Shown here in pieces: positions 23,222 through 31,539 of a stretch of 34,354 nucleotides of DNA. Source of the stretch: Pseudonocardia kujensis. GTDB lineage: Bacteria; Actinomycetota; Actinomycetes; Mycobacteriales; Pseudonocardiaceae. The stretch is from positions 1 to 34,354 of the forward strand of contig NZ_JAJSOK010000079.1 of the NCBI RefSeq assembly GCF_021283305.1. The letters run 5' to 3'. Positions within the stretch are counted from its first letter, which is position 1; every line of letters begins with the position of its first letter. The position numbers and the translations under genes were made by a program. The notes under the pieces were generated by a model, which saw nothing but the letters and a program-made list of their open reading frames with translations, was not told where the DNA came from and made no database searches.

Positions 23222-24612
23222 CGGGCCTGGCACGGGCGATCGTCGCGCAGGCCGAGGCCCGCCCCGCCCTGCTCCTGGGCACCGCGGAGGATCCCCTTCC
23301 CCTCGCGCGGGCTGTTGCGTTCGCGAGCGGACGGGCCCGGCGGCTGCTCGCCGACGGCGCCAGGCCCGGCGAGCCGGTCGCCCTCGTTGCCCCGACGTCA
23401 ACGGACTACCTGGTCACCTGGCTCGCCTGCCTACTCGCGGGCGTCCCCGTCGCGCTGGTCAACCCCACCTACACCCCCGACCTGCAGTCCGCCATGCTCG
23501 CGCCGCTAGCGCCCACGGTCACGCTGACCGACACGGGGGCCCGGGATGTCGAGAGCACCCCCGACGGGCTGCCCGGGCTGGGCTCCGGGCCCCTCGACGT
23601 CGTGTCCTTCATGCACACCTCGGGCACGACCGGGCTACCGAAGTTCTGCGCTCAGAGCAACGCGTACTTCCTCCGACTCGCCGCCGCGATGCGCGAGGGG
23701 CTGCGGCTCGGGCCCGAGGACACCGTCCTCGCCCCGCTGCCGATGTTCCACGTCAACCCGCTGGGCTACGGCGTGGTGACCGCGCTGCTGACCGGCGCGG
23801 GCGCGCTGACCGTCGGCCGGTTCTCCGCGAGCGGCTTCTGGCCGACCGTCAAGGAGCATGGCGTGACCGTGCTGATCCTGCACGCGCCACCGGTCGAGAT
23901 CCTCAAGCGCGCCACGACCGCCGCGGACGCCGCGGGCCACTCCGTGCGCACCATGTTCTACGCCGACCAGCGCTTCCTGCGGACCTTCGGGATCGGCGAG
24001 GCCGTGTCCGCCTACGGGTCCACCGAGGCGGGCGGGGTCAGCCACCTCGCCCGCTGGTCGGCGGCCGACGACCTGCCCCCGGACGTGGGACGGCGGGGTG
24101 GGCCGGCCCGCGCGGACGTCGACTGGACGGTGCGGGAGGACGGCGTCGTGCTGGTCCGCGAGCGGGAGCCCGGCGCCCTGTTCTCCGGCTACGTCACCGC
24201 GGCGGGCCTTGACCCCGCGCGAGACGCGGAGGGCTGGTTCGACACCGGCGACCTGGGCGCCCGCGACGGCGAGGGCCTCGTCTTCCTCGAACGCCGCTCC
24301 GAGTCGATCCGGGTGAAGGGCGAATTCGTGCCGATCCCGTTCGTGGAGGAGCACCTGTCCGTAGTGGACGGGGTGCGGGACTGCGCCATCTGGAAGCGCC
24401 CAGGACAGCTGTCGGACGACGAGGTGGTCGCCTACGTCGTCGCCGACGGGCTCGCGCCGGCCGCGCTACACGCCCGGATAGTCGAGTTGCCGGGCTTCAT
24501 GCGGCCCACCGCCGTCGCGCGGGTCGACGCGTTGCCCCGGGACGCGGCCGCCGGGAAAGTGCAGCGCCGTCGGCTCGACGAGACCGCAGTGCTCGAGTGG
24601 ATCCTGACGTGA
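23218..24612 (+). CDS. AMP-dependent acyl-CoA ligase (ANL superfamily), short form
   Basis: A 464-residue adenylate-forming enzyme that makes an acyl-adenylate and then an acyl-CoA thioester. Core motifs are seen in order: FMHTSGTTGLPK (P-loop), FHVNPLGYG, YGSTEAGG, GWFDTGDLG, and the hinge RRSESIRVKGEFV. The C-terminal lysine Lys447 in AAAGKVQRR is needed for adenylation. It is shorter than the usual 500-560 residues, mainly in the N-terminal domain, similar to CaiC-like members. The start ATG 23218 overlaps the acyl-CoA dehydrogenase stop, and its stop overlaps the next start (GTGA), so all three genes are coupled. It probably activates the acid on which the neighbouring flavoprotein acts; the acid is unknown. 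Confidence 0.92.
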   Translation: MTGLARAIVAQAEARPALLLGTAEDPLPLARAVAFASGRARRLLADGARPGEPVALVAPTSTDYLVTWLACLLAGVPVALVNPTYTPDLQSAMLAPLAPTVTLTDTGARDVESTPDGLPGLGSGPLDVVSFMHTSGTTGLPKFCAQSNAYFLRLAAAMREGLRLGPEDTVLAPLPMFHVNPLGYGVVTALLTGAGALTVGRFSASGFWPTVKEHGVTVLILHAPPVEILKRATTAADAAGHSVRTMFYADQRFLRTFGIGEAVSAYGSTEAGGVSHLARWSAADDLPPDVGRRGGPARADVDWTVREDGVVLVREREPGALFSGYVTAAGLDPARDAEGWFDTGDLGARDGEGLVFLERRSESIRVKGEFVPIPFVEEHLSVVDGVRDCAIWKRPGQLSDDEVVAYVVADGLAPAALHARIVELPGFMRPTAVARVDALPRDAAAGKVQRRRLDETAVLEWILT

Positions 24613-25439
24613 GGGCGCCGGACTGGGCGGTCGACATGACCGACTTGCACGTGCACGCCTCCCCTAGCCTGCTCCCTCGGCACGGCACTGACCCGGAGAC
24701 CGTGGCCGCCGAGCGCGCGCAGGGCTTCGGCACGGTGGTGCTCAAAGCACACGAGGGCAGCACCGTGGAGCGGGCCGCGCTGGCCGGCGAGGGCGTGTAC
24801 GGCGGGATCGTCCTCAACCGTGCGGTCGGTGGGGCGAACCCCGACGCGGTGGAGGTCGCGGCGCGGCTCGGGGGCCGGATGGTCTGGTTGCCGACGGTCT
24901 CGTCCCGCAACCACAAGGCCGCCGCGGCCGCCCCGGAACTGGTGGTGCATCGGGGGTTCGAGCTGGGCCTGGTCGAGGTCGTCGAGGACGGTCGGATGCG
25001 GCCGGAGTGGTACGACGTGCTGGACTCCGTCGCCCGTCACGATCTCGTCCTGGCCAGCGGCCACCTGAGCGTCGAGGAGACCGTCGTGGTTTTCGCCGAG
25101 GCCAGCAGACGCGGCGTCCGACGGCTGCTGGTCAACCACCCGATGATGGCCTTCCTGCACTGGGCGGACCCGCTCGGGGCGGTGCTCGCCGAGCTCGGCG
25201 CCCACCTGGAGCTGGGGATCCTGCCGGACCTACTGGGCGCCCCGGACGAGGGGTCGCTGCGTCTGGTCGACGTCTACCCGCATTCGCTGCTGGTGTTCGG
25301 CGGGGACCTCGGGCACGCCGAGCACCCCGCGCCCGCGGACATCGTGCCGCAGTGGATGCGGTCGCTGGAGGAACGGGCGGGGGCGAAGGACGCCGCGGCG
25401 ATCACCACCAGGACCACCCGGCAGCTGCTTCTGGAGTGA
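24609..25439 (+). CDS. DUF6282-like predicted metal-dependent hydrolase
   Basis: A 276-residue protein resembling the DUF6282/amidohydrolase-like TIM barrels. Probable metal ligands occur in the right order: DLHVHASPS near the N-terminus (His-x-His), VLKAHEGST (Lys and His), ASGHLS, VNHPMM and FGGDLGH towards the C-terminus. The pattern is that of a binuclear amidohydrolase/PHP site, with hydrolysis of an amide, lactone or CoA-bound ring as possible chemistry; no function is established. GTG 24609 is the likely start, since it overlaps the ligase stop by four bases, giving tight coupling. Last gene of the operon. The family assignment is from motif memory, hence moderate confidence in the name; the gene itself is certain. 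Confidence 0.75.
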   Translation: MRAPDWAVDMTDLHVHASPSLLPRHGTDPETVAAERAQGFGTVVLKAHEGSTVERAALAGEGVYGGIVLNRAVGGANPDAVEVAARLGGRMVWLPTVSSRNHKAAAAAPELVVHRGFELGLVEVVEDGRMRPEWYDVLDSVARHDLVLASGHLSVEETVVVFAEASRRGVRRLLVNHPMMAFLHWADPLGAVLAELGAHLELGILPDLLGAPDEGSLRLVDVYPHSLLVFGGDLGHAEHPAPADIVPQWMRSLEERAGAKDAAAITTRTTRQLLLE

Positions 25440-25746
25440 CGCCCGCCCGGCGGGCCCCGCGCGGAGCTCGCCGGTCGGGCACGGCGGCATGAGCCCCCCA
25501 TCCCCCGTACCGTTGGCCCAACGAACTCGCGGAACGGCCACGAGGCGGTCGGTCGGGGGATCGGCAGCTGTCGGTGAGCCTCGTCGACGATTGCATTGTC
25601 GGCGAACGCCTGCGCCGCCGGGAGCCGGCGTCGACCTCGCGAACTGGGTTCGTCATGAACCGCCTCCGGCGGCTGCTCGCGGAACTCGTCGGTCATGACG
25701 AGACCGTTGCCCAGGACCCTGCCGGTGATCGGTCCGACTCCCCCTG
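25440..25746. other. Intergenic region, possibly with a decayed gene
   Basis: About 300 bases between convergent genes. A minus-strand frame reads VGPITGRVLGNGLVMTDEF and then loses coherence through frameshifts; this could be an enzyme remnant but no family could be named. No clear terminator hairpin was found. Confidence 0.3.
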
Positions 25747-26625
25747 CTACGGGTGCCGCGAAGACAAGTCCCAGCCCTCGGCGACGGCCAGCCGACCGCG
25801 GTCGATCACCACGGTGCCGTCGCGGTCCCGGGTCGTGCGGAAGCGCGCCTCGCCGGCCTCGTCCCGCCAGATCGAGACCGTGAGCTCGTCACCCGGGAAC
25901 ACCGGGGCGGTGAAACGGCCGCTCATGGCGCCGAAACGGGCCGGGTCGCCGCCGCACACGGTGTGCAGGAGGGCGCGGGCGGTGAAGCCGTAGGTGCACA
26001 TGCCGTGCAGGATCGGCCGGTCGTAGCCGCCGCGGCCCGCGAAGGCGGGGTCGCTGTGCAGCGGGTTCCGGTCGTTGGTCAAGCGGTACAGGAGGGCTTG
26101 GTTGGGGGCGGTGGCGTAGCGCACCACCTCGTCCGGCGCGGTCTCCGGAACCGGCGGTGCTGACGAACCGCCGCGGGGACCGCCGAACCCGCCCTCGCCG
26201 CGGAGGAAGACCGACCCGATCGTCGTCGCGAGGGGGGTGTCGGTGGCGGTGTCGACCGCCCCGCAGGTCGTCTCCACGATCGCGCCGCTGCCCTTGTCGA
26301 ACACCCCGGTGACCTCGGCAGTCACGCGCACCCGCCCCTCGACCGGCAGCGGCGCGTGCAGCCGCACCGTCTGCTCGGCGTGCACCAGCTTCGTGCGGTC
26401 GACGTCGCCCAGTGGCACCGCCCCGACGCGGGTCATGATTGCGGCGTAGGTTGGCAGCACGACGGTGCTCACGCCCTCGGTGTTCTCCGTGGTGAAGGCC
26501 AGCTCGGCCGTCGGGTCCGCCTGCCCGGCGCCCACGGCGAGGGCGTAGAGCAGGACGTCGTCGCGGGTCCACGAGTACTCGACGGGCCCGCTGCAGGTGC
26601 CCAGCAGGTCAGGGGCGAGTGGCAT
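25747..26625 (-). CDS. MaoC-like (hydratase 2 type) double hot-dog dehydratase
   Basis: A 292-residue protein with two hot-dog folds in tandem, like the hydratase-2 domain of peroxisomal multifunctional enzyme. The C-terminal repeat carries the hydratase-2 motif YRLTNDRNPLHSDP with Asp185, Asn187 and His190, followed by PILHGMCTYG. The N-terminal repeat is the degenerate, acyl-chain-binding half. It would add water to (or remove it from) a 2-enoyl-CoA, giving the (R)-3-hydroxyacyl-CoA. ATG 26625 is chosen from AAGGAG five bases upstream; the longer open frame to 27180 has no coding character. It converges on the acyl-CoA dehydrogenase-ligase operon and could act on its product. Confidence 0.92.
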   Translation of the reverse strand: MPLAPDLLGTCSGPVEYSWTRDDVLLYALAVGAGQADPTAELAFTTENTEGVSTVVLPTYAAIMTRVGAVPLGDVDRTKLVHAEQTVRLHAPLPVEGRVRVTAEVTGVFDKGSGAIVETTCGAVDTATDTPLATTIGSVFLRGEGGFGGPRGGSSAPPVPETAPDEVVRYATAPNQALLYRLTNDRNPLHSDPAFAGRGGYDRPILHGMCTYGFTARALLHTVCGGDPARFGAMSGRFTAPVFPGDELTVSIWRDEAGEARFRTTRDRDGTVVIDRGRLAVAEGWDLSSRHP

Positions 26626-27023
26626 GGGGTCTCCTTCATCCCGGCCCACCGAGCCCAAGCCATCTTCGAGATGCGATCGAAGATCGGGACGGTGTGCCCG
26701 TTCCAGCAGTGCTCGTCGGTCGAGCTCAACGTTCGCGGTGCCGACGACCGCGCAGAGCTCTCCCCGGCCCCGCCGTCGACCGGCGTGTCGCCGTCGTACC
26801 GAGCCGGAACCGACGCCCTGACGCCTGCGTCTCCGAGTTCTGCTCCCCGCTCCTCGACTCGCCTCCTCCGTCGGCGATCCGCTCTGCTCAGCGTCGCACT
26901 TCGCGCGCAGGACCGGAGCCACTGTCGGCACGAGGAGGCGACTCGAGTGCAGCCGCACCTCCGACCCGGGCTCGGCACGCCCGGGCGCGGCCGCCGTGGC
27001 GGCGTCCTGCTCCCGGCATCGGC
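26626..27023. other. Intergenic region with no recognised gene
   Basis: About 400 bases between the MaoC-like gene and the Dabb-domain gene upstream of it on the same strand. Reading frames on both strands are open but arginine/proline-rich without family resemblance. It should contain the MaoC promoter; no convincing -35/-10 pair was picked out. Confidence 0.4.
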
Positions 27024-27338
27024 TCAATACTGGATGTAGTTCGCGAAGACCTTGTCCGACAGCTCGGTGAGGCGCTTGGCGTTGCGTTGGTGCACCGGGT
27101 GGTGGAAGTACTCGCGACACTCGTCGACGGTGCGGAAGCTGACGATGAACGCCAGGTCCCAGCTCTTGTCGATCTTCCATGCGGGCCAGTCGTGGTCGAC
27201 CGGGCCGCCGATCCGCACGTCCCGGACGTTGGGGATCGCAGCAGCCATCTCCTGAACCAGCTTCAGCGCCTCGTCCTTCGACTCCTTCTCGGCGAACCAG
27301 AAGTACGCAACATGCTTGATTCCGGACTCGATGATCAC
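27024..27338 (-). CDS. Dabb (stress-responsive alpha/beta barrel) domain protein
   Basis: A 104-residue ferredoxin-like dimeric barrel protein. The start HVAYFWFAEKESKDEALKLV, the middle DKSWDLAFIVSFRTVDECRE and the closing YFHHPVHQRNAKRL match the Dabb pattern, in which a histidine in the H-P-x-H segment lines the pocket. Members include small cyclases, decarboxylases and proteins of unknown role in catabolic clusters. Start is GTG 27338 with AAGGA five bases upstream. The alcohol dehydrogenase lies 116 bases upstream on the same strand, so the two may share a transcript. Function here unknown. Confidence 0.88.
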   Translation of the reverse strand: MIIESGIKHVAYFWFAEKESKDEALKLVQEMAAAIPNVRDVRIGGPVDHDWPAWKIDKSWDLAFIVSFRTVDECREYFHHPVHQRNAKRLTELSDKVFANYIQY

Positions 27339-27454
27339 GTTCTTCCTTCGTTAGGGTTTGCGCGCGGCCCGGGCGGCCGACATTCCTCGAAGACGCATCG
27401 ACCCTCGTCGCGATGTGTCCAGCCGGCCCCTCGCGAGACGTCCGACCGGAGCGC

Positions 27455-28576
27455 TCACTCGACCATCGTCAGCGCGGGCTTGATCTCGCGGTGCCCTCGC
27501 ATGGCATCCATAGCGTCGTTGATCTCGGTGAGCGGACGCGAGCTGGTGATCATCTCGGTCCAGTCGAAGCGCTCGTGGTGCGCCTCCATGAACTGCAGCG
27601 CCCGCGCATAGTGCTCGATCGCGCCCGAGAAGACGCCGACGATCGACGCCTGCTTCATCACCGCGAGCGCCGGGTTGAACATCACCTGGGCCGGGCTGAT
27701 CTGACCGACGAGCAGGTAGCGGCCGCCGCGCCGGAGCATGGCCATGCCCTCGGTGAAGGCCGCCGGCGCGCCGGACATCTCGACGACGACGTCCGCACCC
27801 AGGCCACCGGTCAGCTCCATGACGCACTCGGTGCGGTCCGCGGCGTCGGGCACCTCGGTGATGTCGATGGCCTCCGTGGCGCCCCACTTGCGGGCCAGCG
27901 CCAGCCGGTCCGCGGGCGCGCCGACGACGATCACCCGCCGCGGGCCCATGGTCACGGCTTTAGCCACGGCGAAGAGCCCGAGCGGGCCGGAGCCCTGAAC
28001 CACGACGGTCTGTCGCTCGTCGAGTGTGCCGAGCCGGTCGAATGCGTGGACGGTGGTGCGCAGCGCGCAGGAGGCCGCGGCGGCCACGGCGTCCGGCAGG
28101 ACCGCGGGCACCTTCACCAGGCCCGACGTCGGATAGACGTAGCCGTACTCGGCGAACGCGCCGGTGAGGTGCGGGTAGTCGGCCGGGTCGCTGGCCATGT
28201 AGCCGCGGCGGTTGAGGCAGAGCGTCGGTGCGTGGTTGAGGACGCACTCAACACATCGCCCGCAGTAGCCGGGCGTCCAGATGACCCGGTCTCCCTCCTC
28301 GAGCGGCTGCCCGATCGAGTCGATGTCGGCATGGTTCGTGCGGACGACCTCGCCGACCATCTCGTGGCCCAGGATCACCGGCAGCCCGGAGGCGGCCTGC
28401 TTCGACGAGACGTCCCCTTCGGCGAGGTGGACGTCCGTGGCGCAGATCGTGGCGGCGCGGTTCCGCACCAGCACCGCGCCGTCCTCCAGGTCCTGCGGGA
28501 CGGGGACCTCGAGGAGCTCCATCGGGGCGCCGTGCTCGGTCAGCACGGCCGCCTGACAGCTCGCGGGCACGGTCAT
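27455..28576 (-). CDS. Zinc-dependent medium-chain alcohol dehydrogenase
   Basis: A 373-residue MDR-family enzyme oxidising an alcohol with NAD(P)+. The catalytic zinc site is indicated by Cys45 (ICATDVHL) and His71-Glu72 in GHEMVGEV. The structural zinc lobe has Cys105, Cys108, Cys111 and Cys120, with one extra residue before the last Cys compared with the common spacing. The Rossmann motif is VVQGSGPLGLFAVAKAV, and the strand-2 end lacks a clear Asp. ATG 28576 follows AGGAG by four bases. An imperfect 10-bp inverted repeat lies 70-100 bases upstream. The enzyme belongs to the Zn-binding branch close to threonine and aryl/sorbitol dehydrogenases; its substrate is not evident. Confidence 0.93.
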   Translation of the reverse strand: MTVPASCQAAVLTEHGAPMELLEVPVPQDLEDGAVLVRNRAATICATDVHLAEGDVSSKQAASGLPVILGHEMVGEVVRTNHADIDSIGQPLEEGDRVIWTPGYCGRCVECVLNHAPTLCLNRRGYMASDPADYPHLTGAFAEYGYVYPTSGLVKVPAVLPDAVAAAASCALRTTVHAFDRLGTLDERQTVVVQGSGPLGLFAVAKAVTMGPRRVIVVGAPADRLALARKWGATEAIDITEVPDAADRTECVMELTGGLGADVVVEMSGAPAAFTEGMAMLRRGGRYLLVGQISPAQVMFNPALAVMKQASIVGVFSGAIEHYARALQFMEAHHERFDWTEMITSSRPLTEINDAMDAMRGHREIKPALTMVE

Positions 28577-28646
28577 CGAGCTCCTACTTCCGGTCGCCGG
28601 TAAGGCAGAGCGCCCCGGCACGATCCAGGGCTCGCATACAACACTA

Positions 28647-28679
28647 GGCAAGCCATGACTATAGATGCAATGGTTTGCC
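28647..28679. promoter_or_regulatory. Long inverted repeat upstream of the alcohol dehydrogenase
   Basis: GGCAAGCCAT at 28647-28656 and ATGGTTTGCC at 28670-28679 are inverted repeats matching at nine of ten positions, with a 13-base AT-rich spacer. Centre-to-centre spacing is about two helical turns, as expected for a dimeric or tetrameric regulator. It lies 71-103 bases before the ATG at 28576 and is also near the start of the decayed luciferase-like gene on the other strand. A candidate operator. Confidence 0.5.
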
Positions 28680-28865
28680 CCCATAGAGGACCCTGCGTAC
28701 TCGACCTCTCGACGCCTGCGACGTGCCGGTTATTAGCCTATTTACAGTATTGATACTTGAAGCCAGCGAAGATGGAGGTCGCAGCCGCCCTCGGACCGCC
28801 CCTGTTCAGGGACCGCCTCCGGCTCAAGGTTGGAGCCACACTTCAACGACGAGCAGTACGAACCC

Positions 28866-29474
28866 CTGCGCCGCGGTCATTGCGGCGGTCGCCGAGCAGA
28901 TCGCGGTATTTGCCACGGCCCACGTCCCGCAGATCCGCCCGGTCCGCCTCGCCGAGGCGGCCGCGACCATCCACCACATCTCGAACGGGCGCTTCTGCCT
29001 CACCGTGGTCGTCGGCCGGAACAAGTCCGAGCTCGAGACGTCCGGCGTTGCGGTGCAACGCGGACACCTGCTTCGCCGCGGCCGACTCCATCGAGTTGCT
29101 GGCCGAGGTCTGAAGAAGGTCAAGGACCGGGCCGCCGAGAAGGGCCGCGAGTTCCGGGTCTGGACCCAGGCAGGGATCCTCTGCGGGCCGGACCAGGCGG
29201 ATGTCCAGCGCAACCAGATCACCAAGCCGACAGGCGGCGGGAAGGCACAGACTGTAAGCACGACCCGGTGATGCTCGAACGCATGGTCGCCATGACGCAC
29301 TCGCACCCGCCATACAGCACGCTGGCGCAGATCGTCGAGGAGATGGGCCAACTGTCCGAGGCGGGCATCGACGGCATCAACATCGTGTGGCCGGGCTACG
29401 AGCGCGGCATCGAACAGCTGCGGGACGAGATTCTCCCGCTGACCCTCGTGGCGGGCCTGCGCACCATGGACTAG
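28866..29474 (+). pseudogene. Decayed RutA-like luciferase-family monooxygenase (middle and C-terminal parts)
   Basis: Family sequence appears in changing plus-strand frames. First comes VAEQIAVFATAHVPQIRPVR then AAATIHHISNGRFCLTVVVG and NKSELE, the core of RutA-type proteins. Next DTCFAAADSIELLAEV in a second frame, then KKVKDRAAEKGREFRVWTQA back in the first. Last, in a third frame, AQIVEEMGQLSEAGIDGINI and the conserved YERGIEQLRDEILPL ending at TAG 29472-29474. There are at least three frameshifts, and roughly 100 residues of the middle are missing. The N-terminal 70-80 residues are absent here, although an N-terminal fragment of the same family lies at 4540-4719. Non-functional. Confidence 0.75.
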
Positions 29475-29653
29475 CTCCTCCATCACTCGTACGGCGGTAC
29501 ACATCGTCGTCCGGACGGGCGCGCCGGGACTCTCGTCACATCAGCCAGGATTCCTGCACAGGCTGCCTGTCGAATCTGTTATCGTTGTGGCATGCCGACA
29601 GTCAGCGTCTCCTCCGGTCTCTTCTGCCCGTCGCGTCCTGACGGGGCGTCGGC

Positions 29654-31054
29654 GTGACCATCACCGCGGACACCCCCGGCGCGCCACGGGTCGAGCCGCT
29701 CGGCAAGTGGTTCCTCACCCCGCTGCTCGTCGGCTCGGCGCTCAACCCGTTGAACACCTCGCTTCTCGCCACCGCCCTGGTCCCGATCGGCCAGGCCCTC
29801 GGCGTCACCGGCGGGGACACCGCGGTCCTCATCGCGGCCCTGTACCTGGCCAGCGCGGTCGCCCAGCCCACGATGGGCCGGATAGCCGAGTCCTTCGGTC
29901 CGCGCCGCGTCTTCGTCGTCGGCGCCGCGCTGGTGCTCGTCGCCGGGGCGCTCGGCGCGCTGGCCACCGACCTGAGGATGCTGCTGGTCTCGCGGGTGCT
30001 GCTCGGCATCGGCACCGCGGCCGCCTACCCCACCGCGATCCTGCTGATCCGGCGGACCGCGGGCGACCGGCCCGCGGGTCCGGCGCTCGGCTGGCTGTCG
30101 ATCGTCGCCAACGTCACCGTCGTCATGGGGCTTCCGCTGGGCGGCCTGCTCGTCGGTGTCCTCGGCTGGCGGGCCACCTTCCTGATCAACGTCCCGCTCG
30201 CTCTGCTCGCGATCGTCACCGCGCTGATGTGTCTACCCCGTGACCCGCGGCTGAGCCGGTCCGAGGTGCGTGGCGCCCTCGTCGAGCTCGACGCGATCGG
30301 CATGGTCCTTTTCGCCGGCACGCTGAGCACGTTGATGGTGTTCCTGATGTCGATCCTCGACCCGAACTGGTACATCGGCGCGTTCACCCTGGTCCTCGCC
30401 GTCGCACTGGTGCTGTGGGAGCGGCGTGCCACCGGCTCGTTCTTCGACGTGCGCTCCCTGATCACGAACAACGCGCTGACCCGGACCTACGTCCGCACCG
30501 GCGCCACCCTGTTCGTCTCCTACTGCGTGATGTACGGCGTCACGCAGTGGCTCCAGGAGCCCCGCGGGCTGAGCGCCACCACGACCGGCCTACTCCTGCT
30601 GCCGATGACGGCGATCGCAGCCCTGGTCTCGCGGCCGGTGGCCAAGCGCAACCTGGTCCGCTCCCCGCTGGTGCTGGCCGCAGGCCTCGCGCTGCTGGTG
30701 GCGGGCGGGCTGTCGTTCATGACCCTGTCGACCCCACTGGTCCTGATCGTCCTACTCACGGCACTGCTCGGCGTGGCCCTCGGCATCGCCGGGATCGGAA
30801 ACCAGGCTGCGCTCTACGGCCAGGCCAGGGCCGACCAGGTAGGCACGGCCGCGGGCTTGCAGCGCACCGCGACCTACCTCGGCGCGATCATCTCGTCGGC
30901 CGTGATCAGCATCGTCTACGCGAACGGCGTGACCGACGGCAGCGTGCAGGCGATCGGCTACATCCTGCTGGTGGTCACCGCGGTGACCTTCGTGATGGTG
31001 CTGGCCGACCGCAGCCTGCCGAAGCGCATCGCCGCGGGTGGGGACCGGTGCTGA
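29654..31054 (+). CDS. MFS transporter (DHA2/EmrB-like)
   Basis: A 466-residue integral membrane protein with many hydrophobic helices typical of major facilitator drug:H+ antiporters. The loop after TM2 reads GRIAESFGPRRVFVVG, the motif A region. The RVLLGIGTAAAYPTAILLIRR stretch and the following PLGGLLVGVLGWRATFLINV resemble motif C and the region after it in DHA2 proteins. A late NQAALYGQARADQVGTAAG segment is also typical. It probably exports a toxic substrate or metabolite, or imports a growth substrate; direction is not provable. Start is GTG 29654; the ribosome binding site is weak. It stands alone after the decayed luciferase-like gene. Confidence 0.9.
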   Translation: MTITADTPGAPRVEPLGKWFLTPLLVGSALNPLNTSLLATALVPIGQALGVTGGDTAVLIAALYLASAVAQPTMGRIAESFGPRRVFVVGAALVLVAGALGALATDLRMLLVSRVLLGIGTAAAYPTAILLIRRTAGDRPAGPALGWLSIVANVTVVMGLPLGGLLVGVLGWRATFLINVPLALLAIVTALMCLPRDPRLSRSEVRGALVELDAIGMVLFAGTLSTLMVFLMSILDPNWYIGAFTLVLAVALVLWERRATGSFFDVRSLITNNALTRTYVRTGATLFVSYCVMYGVTQWLQEPRGLSATTTGLLLLPMTAIAALVSRPVAKRNLVRSPLVLAAGLALLVAGGLSFMTLSTPLVLIVLLTALLGVALGIAGIGNQAALYGQARADQVGTAAGLQRTATYLGAIISSAVISIVYANGVTDGSVQAIGYILLVVTAVTFVMVLADRSLPKRIAAGGDRC

Positions 31055-31352
31055 CGACCGCCCCGCCCAGGGTCGGCGCGCCGCCGTCCGGAAGGCACCG
31101 TCCGTCCTGACGTTTCGTCGTGGAGGTAGTCGTGCTCCGCGAGCACTGGCGAGCCGGGCGCACCCGGTGAGACGCGGTCGCGCAAGCCCGTCCAGGTCGT
31201 CCGTGGCGGGGATCTGCTCGCAGGCCTCGGCCGCCGCGTCCGGCCAAGGCGAGCTCGCCCTTGCGCACGGTGCGCTCCACCGAGGCCGTGACCCGGTCCT
31301 CGGACGGGCCTCAGGTGAGGCCGCCCCCGGTCGACGGAGGGCCTCCTCTCCA
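31055..31352. other. Intergenic region, perhaps a decayed minus-strand gene
   Basis: Between the MFS gene and the SDR 3 promoter. Three minus-strand frames hold protein-like pieces in sequence (EDRVTASVERTVRKGELALA, then AAEACEQIPATDDLDGLA, then LAEHDYLHDETSG), as expected of a frameshifted gene. The family was not recognised and the reading is uncertain. Confidence 0.25.
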
Positions 31353-31381
31353 TTGACCAGAGGATCCTCCATCCCTAACGT
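31353..31381 (+). promoter_or_regulatory. Candidate promoter for SDR 3
   Basis: TTGACC at 31353-31358 and TAACGT at 31376-31381 are spaced by exactly 17 bases, fitting an actinobacterial sigma-70-type promoter. An AT-rich stretch follows. The leader to the chosen GTG at 31540 would be about 150 bases, leaving room for an earlier start. Confidence 0.45.
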
Positions 31382-31539
31382 GAGGGAAAAATATATGCAG
31401 AATTAACAGGTTACGAGCGGAGGGCCACGTCGATGTTGATCGGAGCCGAGTGTCGGGGCGGCACACCGTGAATGGCATGCCGAATGTCCCCCACCCCGTG
31501 CGGCGCGCCGTCGCCCCGTCCCCCGTGCAGGAAGTGCCC

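Noticed and set aside
22082..23401. 439-codon minus-strand open frame
   Set aside because: Antisense shadow of the acyl-CoA dehydrogenase gene; composition is that of a GC-skew artefact.
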